From NCBI RefSeq assembly GCF_016907925.1, contig NZ_JAFBCZ010000024.1:26366-90365 (forward strand): 64,000 nucleotides of DNA, written 5' to 3'. The position numbers and the translations under genes are program-made. Positions 1 through 9,813 of this stretch are shown one piece after another. Position 1 is the first letter of the stretch. Each line of letters begins with the position of its first letter. Under the pieces are notes generated by a model. The model ran no database searches. It saw only the letters and a program-made list of their open reading frames with translations, and was not told where the DNA came from. Source of the stretch: Herpetosiphon giganteus. Its GTDB lineage: Bacteria > Chloroflexota > Chloroflexia > Chloroflexales > Herpetosiphonaceae.

Positions 1-1443
1 TTGAGGATTGGGGTGGCCATAGTAGCCGCCCTGCGTAACGCGGAAAAGGAAATCTGATTGGTCGGGAATCCGCGTGCTTGAGCTTGATGATAATTTTGGT
101 ACATCAGGCCCAACATATGCCCCGTTTGTGCCAACATCAAGCCGATTTTGACAAGGGCCATAATTCGACAAATTACCAGGCGAAGCTGGCGTATTGCCGC
201 CAGCGGCTGAGCCGTTGGTCGCAGTATACAATTGGCCATTCGAGTGCCAAATCAGGTCATAGGCGTTACGCACACCAGAAGCATAAATCGTCACTGGGGC
301 GTTGGCAGCAAATGGGTCGTAGGTGCCACCATCTTCAGTTTGCACATTTAATGGTAACGTGCCCAAGCCATTTTGATTGATTCGCAAAACTGCTGCACCC
401 AGCTTGTGCTCTGGCCGCAAGTTCCAGCCATTATCCACAAAACCCATGGCGCTGTTGCTACCAACGGTCATATACAATGCGCCGTCGGGGCCAAACACCA
501 AACTATTCGAAAGGTGGTCACGTGATGAACGTGGCATACCAATCAAATAATCTTGGGCAGTTGTGAGATTCGCACCACTCAAACGCGTCAGCTTGCCGCT
601 CCAATCGGGGCCGCCACTCAACGCATAGGGGCTGTGGGTGATCCACAAAATAGGGTTGGCTGCGGTTGCAGCAGGGTCAAACACCAAGCCAATGATCATG
701 CGCTCTTGGGTGGTGCCGGTGTAGGTGCGCACCGTTTGAATGGCCAAACTGTTGGCAGTATTCAAGGTACCATCGGCGTTAATCGTGTAACGCACAATTT
801 GGCCTTTGACAGTGGCTGCGTAGAGCTTGCCATCGGGGCCAATTGCCAATGAGGTATAGCCTTCATCGTTTGGCATGGTAATGCCGGTCGCAACCTTGTT
901 AAAGCGAATATTGCCGGTTGCCGAAGGGCCACCAGCACTGCCAGTTGTAAAGACAGATTCATACGCTTCAAATGGTTCGCCAGCAATATCGCGCAGCAAA
1001 CTAGTGGGTGCAACCCCAACATTGACCCGAAAACGATATTGGGTAAATGGATCAAGGTATTCGTTAGGATTGAGAATAATCACATCGCCCGCAGCTGAGG
1101 TGGTCAGCCGCGCGACAATTTCAAAATTATCGACCACCCGAATCAATTTGACAGATGCTGCTGTCAAGGTTTGGGGGTCAAGCCCACCATTAGGAATATA
1201 GACGTTTGCTGCGATGAAAATATCACGGTTGACCGAGGTCGAGCCATTGAGTGGCAAGGTGTCGGTTACCCGTGGAGCCTCTAGTAGGGCTTTAGCTTGA
1301 ACTGGCGTGAGTGGTTGGCGATTGTGCGCCGGAACCGCCGCCGCCACCTGAGTTGGCGGTGCGCCCACAAGCCAAAGGTTGCTAAACAAGAATGCTGCGA
1401 GCACCCCATGCAACCAACGAACGATAGACCGCTTCATGGTCAT
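1..1443 (-). CDS. Exported sorbosone/glucose-dehydrogenase-like beta-propeller protein, 3' part outside window
   Basis: The reading frame is open from the start near 1443 to base 1, so the C-terminus lies outside the window. A signal peptide (MKRSIVRW, then a hydrophobic stretch ending VGAPPTQVAA) is followed by an Ig-like domain of the Big_5/SbsA type (about residues 45-165, ending YESVFTTG). A propeller of the soluble glucose/sorbosone dehydrogenase kind follows (GPDGKLYAATVKGQIVRY, then SLVFGPDGALYMTVGSNS, and GGYYGHPNP at the window edge). The same landmarks recur in the next gene, so the two are paralogues. An AGGAGG lies 4 nt before the ATG at 1443 and 10 nt before the ATG at 1437, so the exact start is uncertain by two codons. 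The enzyme activity and any PQQ dependence are not proven. The protein is likely secreted or surface-bound. Confidence 0.8.
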   Translation of the reverse strand, partial: MTMKRSIVRWLHGVLAAFLFSNLWLVGAPPTQVAAAVPAHNRQPLTPVQAKALLEAPRVTDTLPLNGSTSVNRDIFIAANVYIPNGGLDPQTLTAASVKLIRVVDNFEIVARLTTSAAGDVIILNPNEYLDPFTQYRFRVNVGVAPTSLLRDIAGEPFEAYESVFTTGSAGGPSATGNIRFNKVATGITMPNDEGYTSLAIGPDGKLYAATVKGQIVRYTINADGTLNTANSLAIQTVRTYTGTTQERMIIGLVFDPAATAANPILWITHSPYALSGGPDWSGKLTRLSGANLTTAQDYLIGMPRSSRDHLSNSLVFGPDGALYMTVGSNSAMGFVDNGWNLRPEHKLGAAVLRINQNGLGTLPLNVQTEDGGTYDPFAANAPVTIYASGVRNAYDLIWHSNGQLYTATNGSAAGGNTPASPGNLSNYGPCQNRLDVGTNGAYVGPDVPKLSSSSSTRIPDQSDFLFRVTQGGYYGHPNPQ

Positions 1444-1808
1444 GACCCCTCCTGGAACAGCTTGTGACCCGTAGCGAGTTGTGATTTTAAACGCTTAACG
1501 CGCAAAAAATCGAATCAATCACGATCGATCAAAAAAAGTGCGTTTGCTACGGGCCATCGTTATCGATCAGTATATCAGTTGAGATTAACTAAAAGTACGG
1601 TATTGTTATATACAATGGTACTAATTTTGTCAATCTTTACAGTACATATTTTGGTTTGATTGACCAAAATTTGCATGAATTTTAATGCTTTTTGGTACTA
1701 TTTTAATGTTTTTAAAAACATTTTTAAGGAATTCACGTCATGACGCAGCAACGATCGGTTTAGTCGGGCGTGGAGCCATCAGCAAGTGACGACTCCACGC
1801 TATCGTGC
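1444..1808. other. Spacer between two exported-protein genes
   Basis: This 365-base spacer holds the 5' untranslated region of the gene to its left. The part from about 1560 to 1740 is unusually A/T-rich, with runs of T and A. No open frame with a ribosome-binding site and no clear terminator hairpin was seen. Confidence 0.5.
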
Positions 1809-4800
1809 TTAGTTTTTGAGCGTGTATGGCAGCCAAATCCGATACGTCGGCTGGTCAACGGTCACGGTCACGCTTGGCGTTTCCGTTTGGGTTGGCGTGT
1901 TAGTCGGCGTATTGCTTGGCGTGAGCGTATTGGTCGGCGTATTGCTTGGTGTTAGCGTGCCAGTCGCGGTTGGCGACGGCGTATTGGTATTGGTTGGCGT
2001 GTTGCTAGCCGTCACGGTTGGCGTGTTGGTTGGCGTGTTGGTCACGGTTGGCGATGGCGTATTGGTATTGGTTGGCGTATTGGTCGGCGATGGCGATGGC
2101 GTGACCGTTGGCGTAACATTGGCGATGTTGAGAATTGGCCCCCAAACCTCAATCGCCGCAATTTTGCCTTGATCAACATTGCCCGGCTGACCACTTGGCA
2201 GGCTAATATTGACCGATCCATCACTAACATTGGTGGTGAAGGTTTTGGTAATTGGTCGGAAGGTTGCGCCAGTTTCGCTGAAAATATCAAAATTGGTCAA
2301 TACAGTCGTGCCTTCAATTTGAACATTGAATTTACGCTGGTTCGGCCCTGGCCGCCCATTGGTTCCCCAATACAGTTCGGCAAAGTGCAAGCGCACCGCA
2401 TACGTTCCAGTGCTGCTCACTGGAATTGTGTATTGCACCGGCGAGCCGCCTGTATTGCGCTCGGAACAGTACAAACGATCAAAGTCGCGGGTCACATTGT
2501 AAATTTGCGGGCACGAAACCCCTGGAATCAAGACATACGTGCCGCCACCAGTTGAATATGGGCGGCTGGCGTTGGTATCAGGACTCCAAACAGCGCCGTC
2601 GTTGGTCGTCCAATCACGATCGCCACTGTTGATGCGCGCCACAATATCGCGATAGCTCAAACGGAAGAAATCGAAAATAAATGAGATCGTGTTTGGCGTG
2701 CCATGGTTGGTTGCCAAAATCCCAGTTGGGGTTCCTGTATTGAAGAACCACAATGGAACATTGATTGTGCCAATTGCAATCCATGTGTTGCCTGTCGTTT
2801 TATAGTAGGCAGTTATGGTCTGCGCAGCAGGATTACCGTCTAAACGCAGGTCGATATTGCTCACACCAGGCAAAACGATGCTTGGATTATTATTTGTTGG
2901 ATTGATTTGCAGATTGCCTGCAACTTCCATGGCAAATTGCAACCCAGTGTCGCCACTGGTGCCATCGCCATTGAGATTCGCGGTTGCTACCAACTTCACG
3001 TAGTTATCTTGGTTGGGACCAAAGAACAGGCCCGCCGCTTGATTGCCCTCAGGCGTGCGCCCAAGGAACATTTCAGTAATTCGGGTTTCGACGCGGAAAT
3101 TGCGATGGGGATCAAAGCCAAGTTGCAAAGCATTGGCTTGGGTATTGATCGAACCAGCATTGGTGCCTTCGGTAGTGATGATGTTGGTAAAGCCACCAGC
3201 AGCACCAACCGCAATCTTGGCTTCGGCAGTACGGGTTACGCCGTTGGTAATTTGCACCCCGGTAAAGCCAGTGTTGGCAACTTTGCCCAATGGTGCATCG
3301 CCAGGATTCCAATTGAACTCGATTGGCAATTTGGTATTCGTGCCGTTGGCCGCATCGAAATACAACTGATCGTTGACATCAAGAATTCCGTCGTTATCAT
3401 CGTCGGGATCAATCAAATCGGAGAGCATATCGCCATCAAAATCGTTGGGAACGCTGGCGCGGCTACACAGGTTGGTGCCATTTTGATCTTCATCAAAATC
3501 GGAGTAGCCATCGTTATCGCTATCGACCGCACTGGAGTATGGCGGCGGCGGCGGACAATTGGGCAAATCTTCTGGCTCAAGGATAGTAATTGCATCGCTG
3601 CCAAATTCGGCCACGTAAATCACGCCCTTGGCATCAGTTACCACATCAAGCGGTTGATTGAACTTGGCCAAGGTTTGGATGCTGGTGGGACTACCATTAG
3701 CATCGAGTTGCACGCGGCTCACATCTTGATTTTGGCCATAGGTTGCCACAATCAAATTGCCTTGCAACGCGCCACCAAAGGCATTGCTAATGTAGGCCGT
3801 GATGCCGTTGGTTGATGGCCGGAAATCGTAGGTCAAGGCTGGCGGATTGTAGTTTGGCGGCGTTGGCAAGCCTTGAGCATTGCCATTATTGAGCACACAT
3901 TCGCCACGGGCTGGGTTGGGATGCCCACCATACGAGCCTTGGGTCACAATTTTGAGCGTATCGGGCAAATAACGGGGGTTGATTTCAACGCCACCAGGGC
4001 ATTGAGCTGCGCTTGGCGTATCGCCATAGCCATCGTTACCGCCGTTGACATTGGCATAAAACTTATTGTTCAGCCAAATAAAATCATAAACATTGCGATA
4101 GCCAGTTGCATAAATTTCAAACTGACCAGCAAAGGGAGTCATGGCCGAAGCGCTATTGACGTTTTTAACATCAATCCCGGCGCTTGGAAAGCCTGCGCTG
4201 CGCACATTGGCGCGCAAAATTGCCGCCGAAAGATAATATTCGGCCAAATTGCTGAAGTGAGCGCTTGGCGCACCATTATTGGTGTTGCTCGACGACGAAA
4301 TATACATCCAGCCATCTGGCCCCCAGACGATGCTGTTGGTGCTGTGGTTTTCGCGTGAGCGGGGCAAGCCTTTGATGATGTCGGTTGAAGTAGCAAAATT
4401 ATTGGTGCTGACCAATTTGCTAATCGTGCCCGAGCGGGTGTTGATTTTCTGCGAGGTTGTATCGCTGTTGTAGCCATAGCGTGGGTCGCTATGCGAAACA
4501 TACAAAATCATGTTCGCTGGCGTTGAGGCTGGATCAAACAAAACCCCAATTAGTTGGCGGCCATTAACCCCAGTTGCTGGCGAGCCATCTTCATTGGTAT
4601 TGGGATAATTGTAGATAGTTTCGATCACTTGGACGGCGGTGGCTTGATGGGTGGTTGGATTGAGCGTAATTGCAAAAATCCGCCCATTGAATTGGCTGAC
4701 ATACAAGCGCCCGTCGGGGCCAAACACCATGCCGGTTGGGCTATCGAAGAGCGAAGCACCAGTTAATGCAGAGCTGGAATTGAAAATTGTTTGGCGAAAA

Positions 4801-4976
4801 AAACTAATGCTGCCAGAATGTACATGTTGGCGCTCAGGATTATAGCTATATTGAATCGTCGAGCGCGTTTGAGCGGCGGCATCATGAGTCGCTGGTTGCA
4901 GCAACCACCCCCCAGTCAATAGACTGAAGAGCACTATCATCACAACCACACGGGCATGAAACTGTCGTTTGATCAT
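1809..4976 (-). CDS. Large exported multidomain protein: dehydrogenase-like propeller, calcium-repeat, concanavalin-like and malectin domains
   Basis: An ATG at 4976 preceded by AAAGGA at good spacing is preferred over the upstream ATG at 4997; it gives about 1055 residues starting MIKRQFHARV with a signal peptide. Order of parts: sorbosone-dehydrogenase-like propeller (about 40-440, with FGPDGRLYVSQFNG and GSYGGHPNP); Asp/Asn-rich thrombospondin-3/EF-hand-like calcium repeats (about 480-540, DSDNDGYSDFDED and DPDDDNDGILD); a concanavalin/LamG-like domain (about 550-780); a malectin-type carbohydrate-binding domain (about 785-945, INSGDRDW and VRLHFAELYW); a Thr/Pro/Asn-rich linker of about 90 residues; and the tail YRIWLPYTLKN. 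This suggests an extracellular sugar-oxidising or glycan-binding protein. Catalysis is inferred. The tail resembles those of two other exported proteins here. Confidence 0.85.
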   Translation of the reverse strand: MIKRQFHARVVVMIVLFSLLTGGWLLQPATHDAAAQTRSTIQYSYNPERQHVHSGSISFFRQTIFNSSSALTGASLFDSPTGMVFGPDGRLYVSQFNGRIFAITLNPTTHQATAVQVIETIYNYPNTNEDGSPATGVNGRQLIGVLFDPASTPANMILYVSHSDPRYGYNSDTTSQKINTRSGTISKLVSTNNFATSTDIIKGLPRSRENHSTNSIVWGPDGWMYISSSSNTNNGAPSAHFSNLAEYYLSAAILRANVRSAGFPSAGIDVKNVNSASAMTPFAGQFEIYATGYRNVYDFIWLNNKFYANVNGGNDGYGDTPSAAQCPGGVEINPRYLPDTLKIVTQGSYGGHPNPARGECVLNNGNAQGLPTPPNYNPPALTYDFRPSTNGITAYISNAFGGALQGNLIVATYGQNQDVSRVQLDANGSPTSIQTLAKFNQPLDVVTDAKGVIYVAEFGSDAITILEPEDLPNCPPPPPYSSAVDSDNDGYSDFDEDQNGTNLCSRASVPNDFDGDMLSDLIDPDDDNDGILDVNDQLYFDAANGTNTKLPIEFNWNPGDAPLGKVANTGFTGVQITNGVTRTAEAKIAVGAAGGFTNIITTEGTNAGSINTQANALQLGFDPHRNFRVETRITEMFLGRTPEGNQAAGLFFGPNQDNYVKLVATANLNGDGTSGDTGLQFAMEVAGNLQINPTNNNPSIVLPGVSNIDLRLDGNPAAQTITAYYKTTGNTWIAIGTINVPLWFFNTGTPTGILATNHGTPNTISFIFDFFRLSYRDIVARINSGDRDWTTNDGAVWSPDTNASRPYSTGGGTYVLIPGVSCPQIYNVTRDFDRLYCSERNTGGSPVQYTIPVSSTGTYAVRLHFAELYWGTNGRPGPNQRKFNVQIEGTTVLTNFDIFSETGATFRPITKTFTTNVSDGSVNISLPSGQPGNVDQGKIAAIEVWGPILNIANVTPTVTPSPSPTNTPTNTNTPSPTVTNTPTNTPTVTASNTPTNTNTPSPTATGTLTPSNTPTNTLTPSNTPTNTPTQTETPSVTVTVDQPTYRIWLPYTLKN

Positions 4977-5548
4977 CACAAATCCTTTCGAGAACATGAG
5001 CGAGCGCAGATCAACCTGCTATGCCAAATTCTTGCTGGTGCTACGCCTATGATCGTGCCGAGATCAGCGAGGCATGTCAAGCGACAGGTCACGTTGGGCG
5101 GGAATGTGGTGACATCTTAACAATTGAAGCCATACACCAGATGGCATAACGCTCATAACTCGTCCTCTGATTGTGAACTATAGCGCATAGCAGCATGCTT
5201 GTCGTGGGAATTATGGCCTATACTCAGGCGCTATTTCTGTGAGGAGCCACACTCCACCTTATGGGTGAAGCATGGGTGATAAAAGTTAAATCTATTTAAC
5301 CTTTTCGGCCCATTACAGCACATCCACACACTCAAGCACTGTTCAAGCCGCTTATGATCACCGCATCTGCCTATCAAGTAACTCTATTACAGCATATGGT
5401 TGGTTTTTTGTGCGCACGGTTTTTTAAGAATTAAGCCTGTGCCGACCCAATATTTCGAGCAATTTAGCCGAAAACCCACGCCATGCGCTAGAATAGCAAC
5501 AGACTTTCATTCGATGCTGCATGAAAGTGACATTACTAGGAGGTTCTT
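4977..5548. other. Divergent intergenic region upstream of arginase
   Basis: About 570 bases between the divergent starts of the exported protein and arginase. It must carry both promoters. I see no gene, no long hairpin and no heptamer tandem repeat. The arginase Shine-Dalgarno (AGGAGG, 5538-5543) is at its right end. Confidence 0.5.
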
Positions 5549-6475
5549 GTGCTAATCGATCTTATCGGTGTCCCGCTCGATTTGGGTCAAGGGCGGCGTG
5601 GCGTGGACATGGGACCAAGCGCAATTCGTTATGCAGGCTTACGTCCACAATTAGAGGAGCTTGGTCATACCGTCATTGATCGAGGCAACCTGACGGCCAG
5701 TATTGCCGAAACCCTACCCGTGGGCGACCTCACCTTGCGCTATTTCGAGCCAATCCGCGATACATTAGTCCAATTAGCGAGCGAAGTTGACCAATCGTGT
5801 AGCCAAGGCCATGTGCCGGTTGTGCTCGGCGGCGACCATAGCATTGGCTTAGGCTCAGTCAGCGGTGCTGCTCACAATCGCGATATTGGGGTGCTCTGGA
5901 TCGATGCCCACGGCGATTTTAATATTCCCAGCACCTCGCCATCGGGCAATATTCATGGCATGCCCTTGGCGGCGCTGTGTGGCTATGGCGACGAACGCTT
6001 GATCCACTTGAGCGGCCAGCGTCTCGCAAATTCAATGATCAATCCGCATCATGTGGCCTTGGTCGCGGTGCGCGATCTCGACCCTGAGGAACGCCAACTC
6101 TTAACTGAGGCTGGGGTGCAGGTGTTTGCTACCGAATATATCGATCGCTATGGGATGTATGAAACCATGGTGCGGGCAATCAGCGTTGCCAATCAAGGCC
6201 GTGATGGCTTTTACGTGAGCTTCGACCTTGATGTGCTTGATCCAGCGGTTGCGCCCGGGGTTGGCACACCAGTCCCTGGGGGCATAACTTACCGCGAAGC
6301 CCACTTGGCAGCCGAGCTAATCGCCGAATCAGGACGCATGATTGGGCTGGATATTGTTGAGGTCAATCCGATCCTTGACGATCGCAATCGTACGGCAACG
6401 GTTGCGGTTGAAATTGCGCTTTCAGCACTTGGCAAGCGGGTTTGGCACAAACAGCAACCACGCACAGCACTCTAA
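5549..6475 (+). CDS. rocF: Arginase
   Basis: A 308-residue ureohydrolase that hydrolyses L-arginine to ornithine and urea in the cytoplasm. The manganese-binding signatures are complete: GGDHS (94-98), DAHGD (119-123) and FDLDVLDP (225-232). The SGNIHGMPL segment (132-140) and GLDIVEVNP (266-274) are typical of arginase rather than agmatinase. Translation starts at GTG 5549, five bases after a perfect AGGAGG. The length matches the roughly 300-residue bacterial family. The gene stands alone, followed by a strong hairpin shared with the convergent neighbour. No nearby arginine-catabolic partner was seen. Confidence 0.95.
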   Translation: MLIDLIGVPLDLGQGRRGVDMGPSAIRYAGLRPQLEELGHTVIDRGNLTASIAETLPVGDLTLRYFEPIRDTLVQLASEVDQSCSQGHVPVVLGGDHSIGLGSVSGAAHNRDIGVLWIDAHGDFNIPSTSPSGNIHGMPLAALCGYGDERLIHLSGQRLANSMINPHHVALVAVRDLDPEERQLLTEAGVQVFATEYIDRYGMYETMVRAISVANQGRDGFYVSFDLDVLDPAVAPGVGTPVPGGITYREAHLAAELIAESGRMIGLDIVEVNPILDDRNRTATVAVEIALSALGKRVWHKQQPRTAL

Positions 6476-6486
6476 ATCTTAAACAA

Positions 6487-6514
6487 CAAAAGCGGGGTGC
6501 ATGCCCCGCTTTTG
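6487..6514. terminator. Bidirectional hairpin between convergent genes
   Basis: An 11-bp perfect stem (CAAAAGCGGGG paired with CCCCGCTTTTG) around a 6-base loop lies 12 bases after the arginase stop and 21 bases after the stop of the convergent gene. A/T-rich stem bases give U-rich 3' flanks on both strands. Confidence 0.85.
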
Positions 6515-6534
6515 TGATCTCCAAAGGAATAAAG

Positions 6535-8559
6535 TTATTCAGCGCGAATTGCGTAAGGCAGCCAAACCGACCACTGCACTTGGGCTGGCGCTTCAACCAC
6601 AACGCTTGTGCTTGCAGAAAGCGAGTTGGTGGTGTTGCTTGCGCGCACCGTAACCGTGTAATTGCCAACATTAGCATAGCGATGGCTCAAGTTGGTGGTT
6701 GTGGTTGTCACATCCGTTGAACCATCACCAAAATTCCAAACATAACTTACATTCGTGCCAGCCGTAATCGTGGCCTCGAAATTGGTAGCTTGGCCAACAA
6801 CCGTTGGGCCATCGTTGCTCACTGCCAAGCCAGCAACTGCTTGGGCTGGTGGTGCCGATTTACGCACCATAATCAAGCCGCGCGAAATATCGCTAATCAG
6901 CAACGTGCCGCTTGGCAAGTAGGGATAAACGCCCCAAGCACCATCAAAGTTGGCAGCATTGCTCCCCGGATAGGTATCGATGAAGGCTGATTCTTGGATG
7001 CTATTGGGGTTGGTTACATCCAAAATCGTCAAACCACGCAAGTAATTCGACATGTAGTAGTCGTTATCGATTGTATAGCCGTTGTGGTCGATTGCTTTGG
7101 TTGGGCCATCCCAAACTGCGCTAATGGTTGGGTTATCCAAATCGTGAATATCCATCGTGCGCACGCGGGTGTTATGGCCTTGATTTGATTCATCCAATTC
7201 ATCTTGGATGAAAACGTACATTTTATCGTCGCTATACCAGCCAGAGTGCGTGTAGCCGCTGCCCGTATAAGGCCGTGAGCTAATGTGAAATGGATTGGCC
7301 GAATCGGTAATATCCCAAATTTCGACCGACGATTCGCTGAAATCGAACATGATTTCGCACGAGGCTTGGTGACCAGGCGCACATGCTGAGGTTCGCGAAT
7401 CGGTAATAATCATACTGGTATCGTCGTGGGTGTAGCTGACATTCGTATCTGGCACGCCACTATCAATAATTTGCGGCGTAAGTGGATTGCTAATATCAAA
7501 CGCACGGAATACGCCTGAGCTCAAGCGGCTGCCGTTTTTGCCCACGCCGTTCATGTAGAGGGTAGCAGTTTTGCCGGGCAAAGCCACATTGGTGCTGTAA
7601 TCAACGTTTTTGATGTAAACGGTATGCGATGAGCCAAAATCAGCGGTGTAGGTTGCTGCCAAACTCACCGAAGGATTGGGATCGCTCAAGTGGTTGAGAT
7701 CAACGATCTGCAAGCCTTGGCTGCGATTTTCGGTCGAAAGGTAGGCATAGGCATTCCAGCGATTTTGGGTTGTGTTGAAATATTGATATACCTTCACTTC
7801 GCGCCATTGTGAGTTATTGCCTGGCACGGTGCCAATCACAACTGGATTGGTCGGATCAGTTACATCAACCACACCTGTGCCATTGTTGACCCCAATAACC
7901 GCATATTCGCGATTGGTGTTGAGATCGACGTGGCCCCACAAGTTGCTGCCATCGGTTGCGCCAACAGTATTAACCTTAAAACTTGAGAGTGGAACACTGC
8001 CCAAGAAGTCGATGCCACGGCATTCGAAATTGCCAGCCATGCCATTGACACATGGTTGGGCGGCACTTGGGGTTTCCAACTCGGTTGGAATTTGAATTCG
8101 ATTAAGTTCAGGTGTATCGCTACCATCGCGATCTTCAACCCGCGCAAACCCAATCGCTGCCAACTTTTCCCGGTAGCGCGTCGGAATCCCCGCCACATAG
8201 GTTGGATTGGCACTAGGATCTTGCTCGGTAAAATTATCGCGAGCGCTATAGCCACCGCGCACTGGAATTTGGCGGCTCAGCAATAAACCAACCGAACGAG
8301 CATCAAATTGATAATCACCAGCAGCAACCCGAATTTCATCGCCCTTGCCAGTGCCACGATTAATTGCATATTCGATGGTTAAACAGGGCTGCCAAATCTT
8401 CGAACAATCACCTTCATCTCTGCCGAACGGCGCAACATAGATCTTATGATCATGATTGCTATGCGCCGAAATCGAAGCAATTGGCGCTAACACAAACGCT
8501 GCCACCACTGCAAAACCAACCGCTAACGAACGCGACCAACGTCCATTGTGTGTGTGCAT
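6535..8559 (-). CDS. Exported choice-of-anchor-B/LVIVD-repeat protein with C-terminal PKD domain
   Basis: A 674-residue exported protein with a signal peptide (hydrophobic SLAVGFAVVAAFVLAPIASI). An N-terminal segment with DEGDCSKIWQPCLTIEYAI resembles parallel-beta-helix starts. The central part (about 190-560) carries repeated IVD/LDVTNP blades of the LVIVD or choice-of-anchor-B propeller type (GVVDVTDPTNP, VEIWDITDSANPF, LTILDVTNPNS). A PKD domain (about 570-650) shows the diagnostic WNFGDGS. The protein ends SVWLPYAIRAE, a tail shared with two other exported proteins in this window. Its function is unknown; surface display or extracellular binding is likely. The ATG at 8559 has GAGG nine bases upstream. 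Confidence 0.85.
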   Translation of the reverse strand: MHTHNGRWSRSLAVGFAVVAAFVLAPIASISAHSNHDHKIYVAPFGRDEGDCSKIWQPCLTIEYAINRGTGKGDEIRVAAGDYQFDARSVGLLLSRQIPVRGGYSARDNFTEQDPSANPTYVAGIPTRYREKLAAIGFARVEDRDGSDTPELNRIQIPTELETPSAAQPCVNGMAGNFECRGIDFLGSVPLSSFKVNTVGATDGSNLWGHVDLNTNREYAVIGVNNGTGVVDVTDPTNPVVIGTVPGNNSQWREVKVYQYFNTTQNRWNAYAYLSTENRSQGLQIVDLNHLSDPNPSVSLAATYTADFGSSHTVYIKNVDYSTNVALPGKTATLYMNGVGKNGSRLSSGVFRAFDISNPLTPQIIDSGVPDTNVSYTHDDTSMIITDSRTSACAPGHQASCEIMFDFSESSVEIWDITDSANPFHISSRPYTGSGYTHSGWYSDDKMYVFIQDELDESNQGHNTRVRTMDIHDLDNPTISAVWDGPTKAIDHNGYTIDNDYYMSNYLRGLTILDVTNPNSIQESAFIDTYPGSNAANFDGAWGVYPYLPSGTLLISDISRGLIMVRKSAPPAQAVAGLAVSNDGPTVVGQATNFEATITAGTNVSYVWNFGDGSTDVTTTTTNLSHRYANVGNYTVTVRASNTTNSLSASTSVVVEAPAQVQWSVWLPYAIRAE

Positions 8560-8641
8560 GCCAGAACCTCACTGTAGGACCATCGGAGAAAATAGGGGCC
8601 GCCTTTGGAGATGCCCTATTATACGCGATTCTTAATATGTG

Positions 8642-8647
8642 TATAAT
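8642..8647 (+). promoter_or_regulatory. Possible -10 element for selD
   Basis: A perfect TATAAT lies 55 bases before the selD start codon in the divergent spacer. No good -35 hexamer was found at 16-18 bases, so this is tentative. Confidence 0.35.
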
Positions 8648-8701
8648 ATTAATGGTTTGGCATGCGCCACTCGTTACTCTATAGGTTTGGCGGAAATTTC
8701 T

Positions 8702-9748
8702 ATGGCAGATCGCGAACAGATTCGGCTGACCGAGCTAGCTTCTTGCGCTGGCTGAGCGGCCAAAATGGGGGCAGGGGCTCTCAGCAATTTAATTAGTAGC
8801 TTGCGCTTACCAACCAGTCCGCAGCTGTTAGTTGGCCTCGATGTCAGCGATGATGCGGCGGTTTATCAAATCAATCAGCAGCAAGCGTTAGTCCAAACGG
8901 TGGATTTCTTTCCACCGATTGTTGACGATCCCTATAGTTTTGGGGCGATTGCTGCTGCGAACGCATTGAGCGATGTCTATGCAATGGGCGGCAAGCCAAT
9001 TTTGGCCTTGGCAATTGCAGGCTTTCCACGCGATCTGCCGCCAACCATTATTCAAGCAATTATGCAAGGCGGCGCAGATAAAGTTGCCGAAGCAGGCGCA
9101 GTGCTGGCTGGCGGCCATACGATTATTGATAATGAGCCAAAATATGGCCTCTGCGTGACTGGCTTAATCGATCCAGCACTCATCACCCGCAAAGCTCAAG
9201 CTCAAGCAGGCGACCAACTCTATTTGACCAAAGCACTTGGCACAGGTGTGATCAGCACCGCCAGCAAGCGCCAAGTTGGCGATCCAGCCGATCTCGACTT
9301 GGCAATCGAAAGCATGCTCAAACTCAATCGACGGGCTGCGGAGCATATCGCAGCAGTTGGCAGCATTCGCAGCGCCACCGATATTACCGGCTTTGGTTTG
9401 CTCGGCCATGGCTTGGAGTTGGCGCGCAATAGCAAGGTGGGGCTGCGGATTAATAGCCAAGCATTGCCGCTGCTCCAAGGAGCCTATCGCTATGCCCAAG
9501 CAAGCATCATGCCTGGTGGCTTGCATACCAATCGTGCTTATGTCGAGCAACAAATTCAGGTCAACTATGCTGAAACAGTTGATCCGGCGCATCAAGCCTT
9601 GTTATACGATCCACAAACCTCTGGGGGATTATTGATTGCGGTGGCTGCTGAGCATGCGGCTGCGCTCGAACAGCAATTTGCCCAAGCAAGCGACCAACTT
9701 TGGCCCATTGGCGAGATTATTGAGCAACAACTAATCGAAGTTCTTTAA
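8702..9748 (+). CDS. selD: Selenide, water dikinase, a selenoprotein with in-frame UGA
   Basis: SelD makes selenophosphate from selenide and ATP for selenocysteine and selenouridine synthesis. Starting at ATG 8702 the frame reads IRLTELASCAG, then TGA (8753-8755), then AAKMGAGAL. This matches the SelD N-terminal pattern G-[C/U]-x-x-K, with the catalytic Cys position (Cys17 in E. coli) occupied by the UGA codon. Read through, the protein is 348 residues, the normal SelD length. Started after the TGA (ATG 8765) it would lose the glycine-rich N-terminus and the active site. DVSDDAAVY, SDVYAMGG, ADKVAEAGAVLAGGHT and TDITGFGLLGH confirm the family. The ribosome-binding site is weak (GGCGGA). The genome should also carry selA, selB and selC, none of which is in this window. 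Confidence 0.9.
8753..8783 (+). promoter_or_regulatory. Candidate bacterial SECIS element at the selD UGA
   Basis: The UGA and the 28 bases after it can fold with UGAG pairing to CUCA and an inner CC/GG stem, leaving a purine-rich apical loop. Bacterial SECIS elements sit directly 3' of the UGA inside the coding sequence. The fold was done by eye and has mismatches. Confidence 0.4.
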
Positions 9749-9813
9749 ACGAGCACCATCGATAAAGCTCCACAGCACATCATGGGCAAACAGCATTAAT
9801 TCAAAGCATCAGC

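Noticed and set aside
2907..3815. A 302-codon plus-strand frame
   Set aside because: It lies opposite a well-supported exported protein with continuous domain content and has no ribosome-binding site or recognisable motif.
8765..9748. SelD starting at ATG 8765
   Set aside because: This start lacks the catalytic motif that is present upstream across the UGA; the upstream ATG 8702 gives a full-length SelD.
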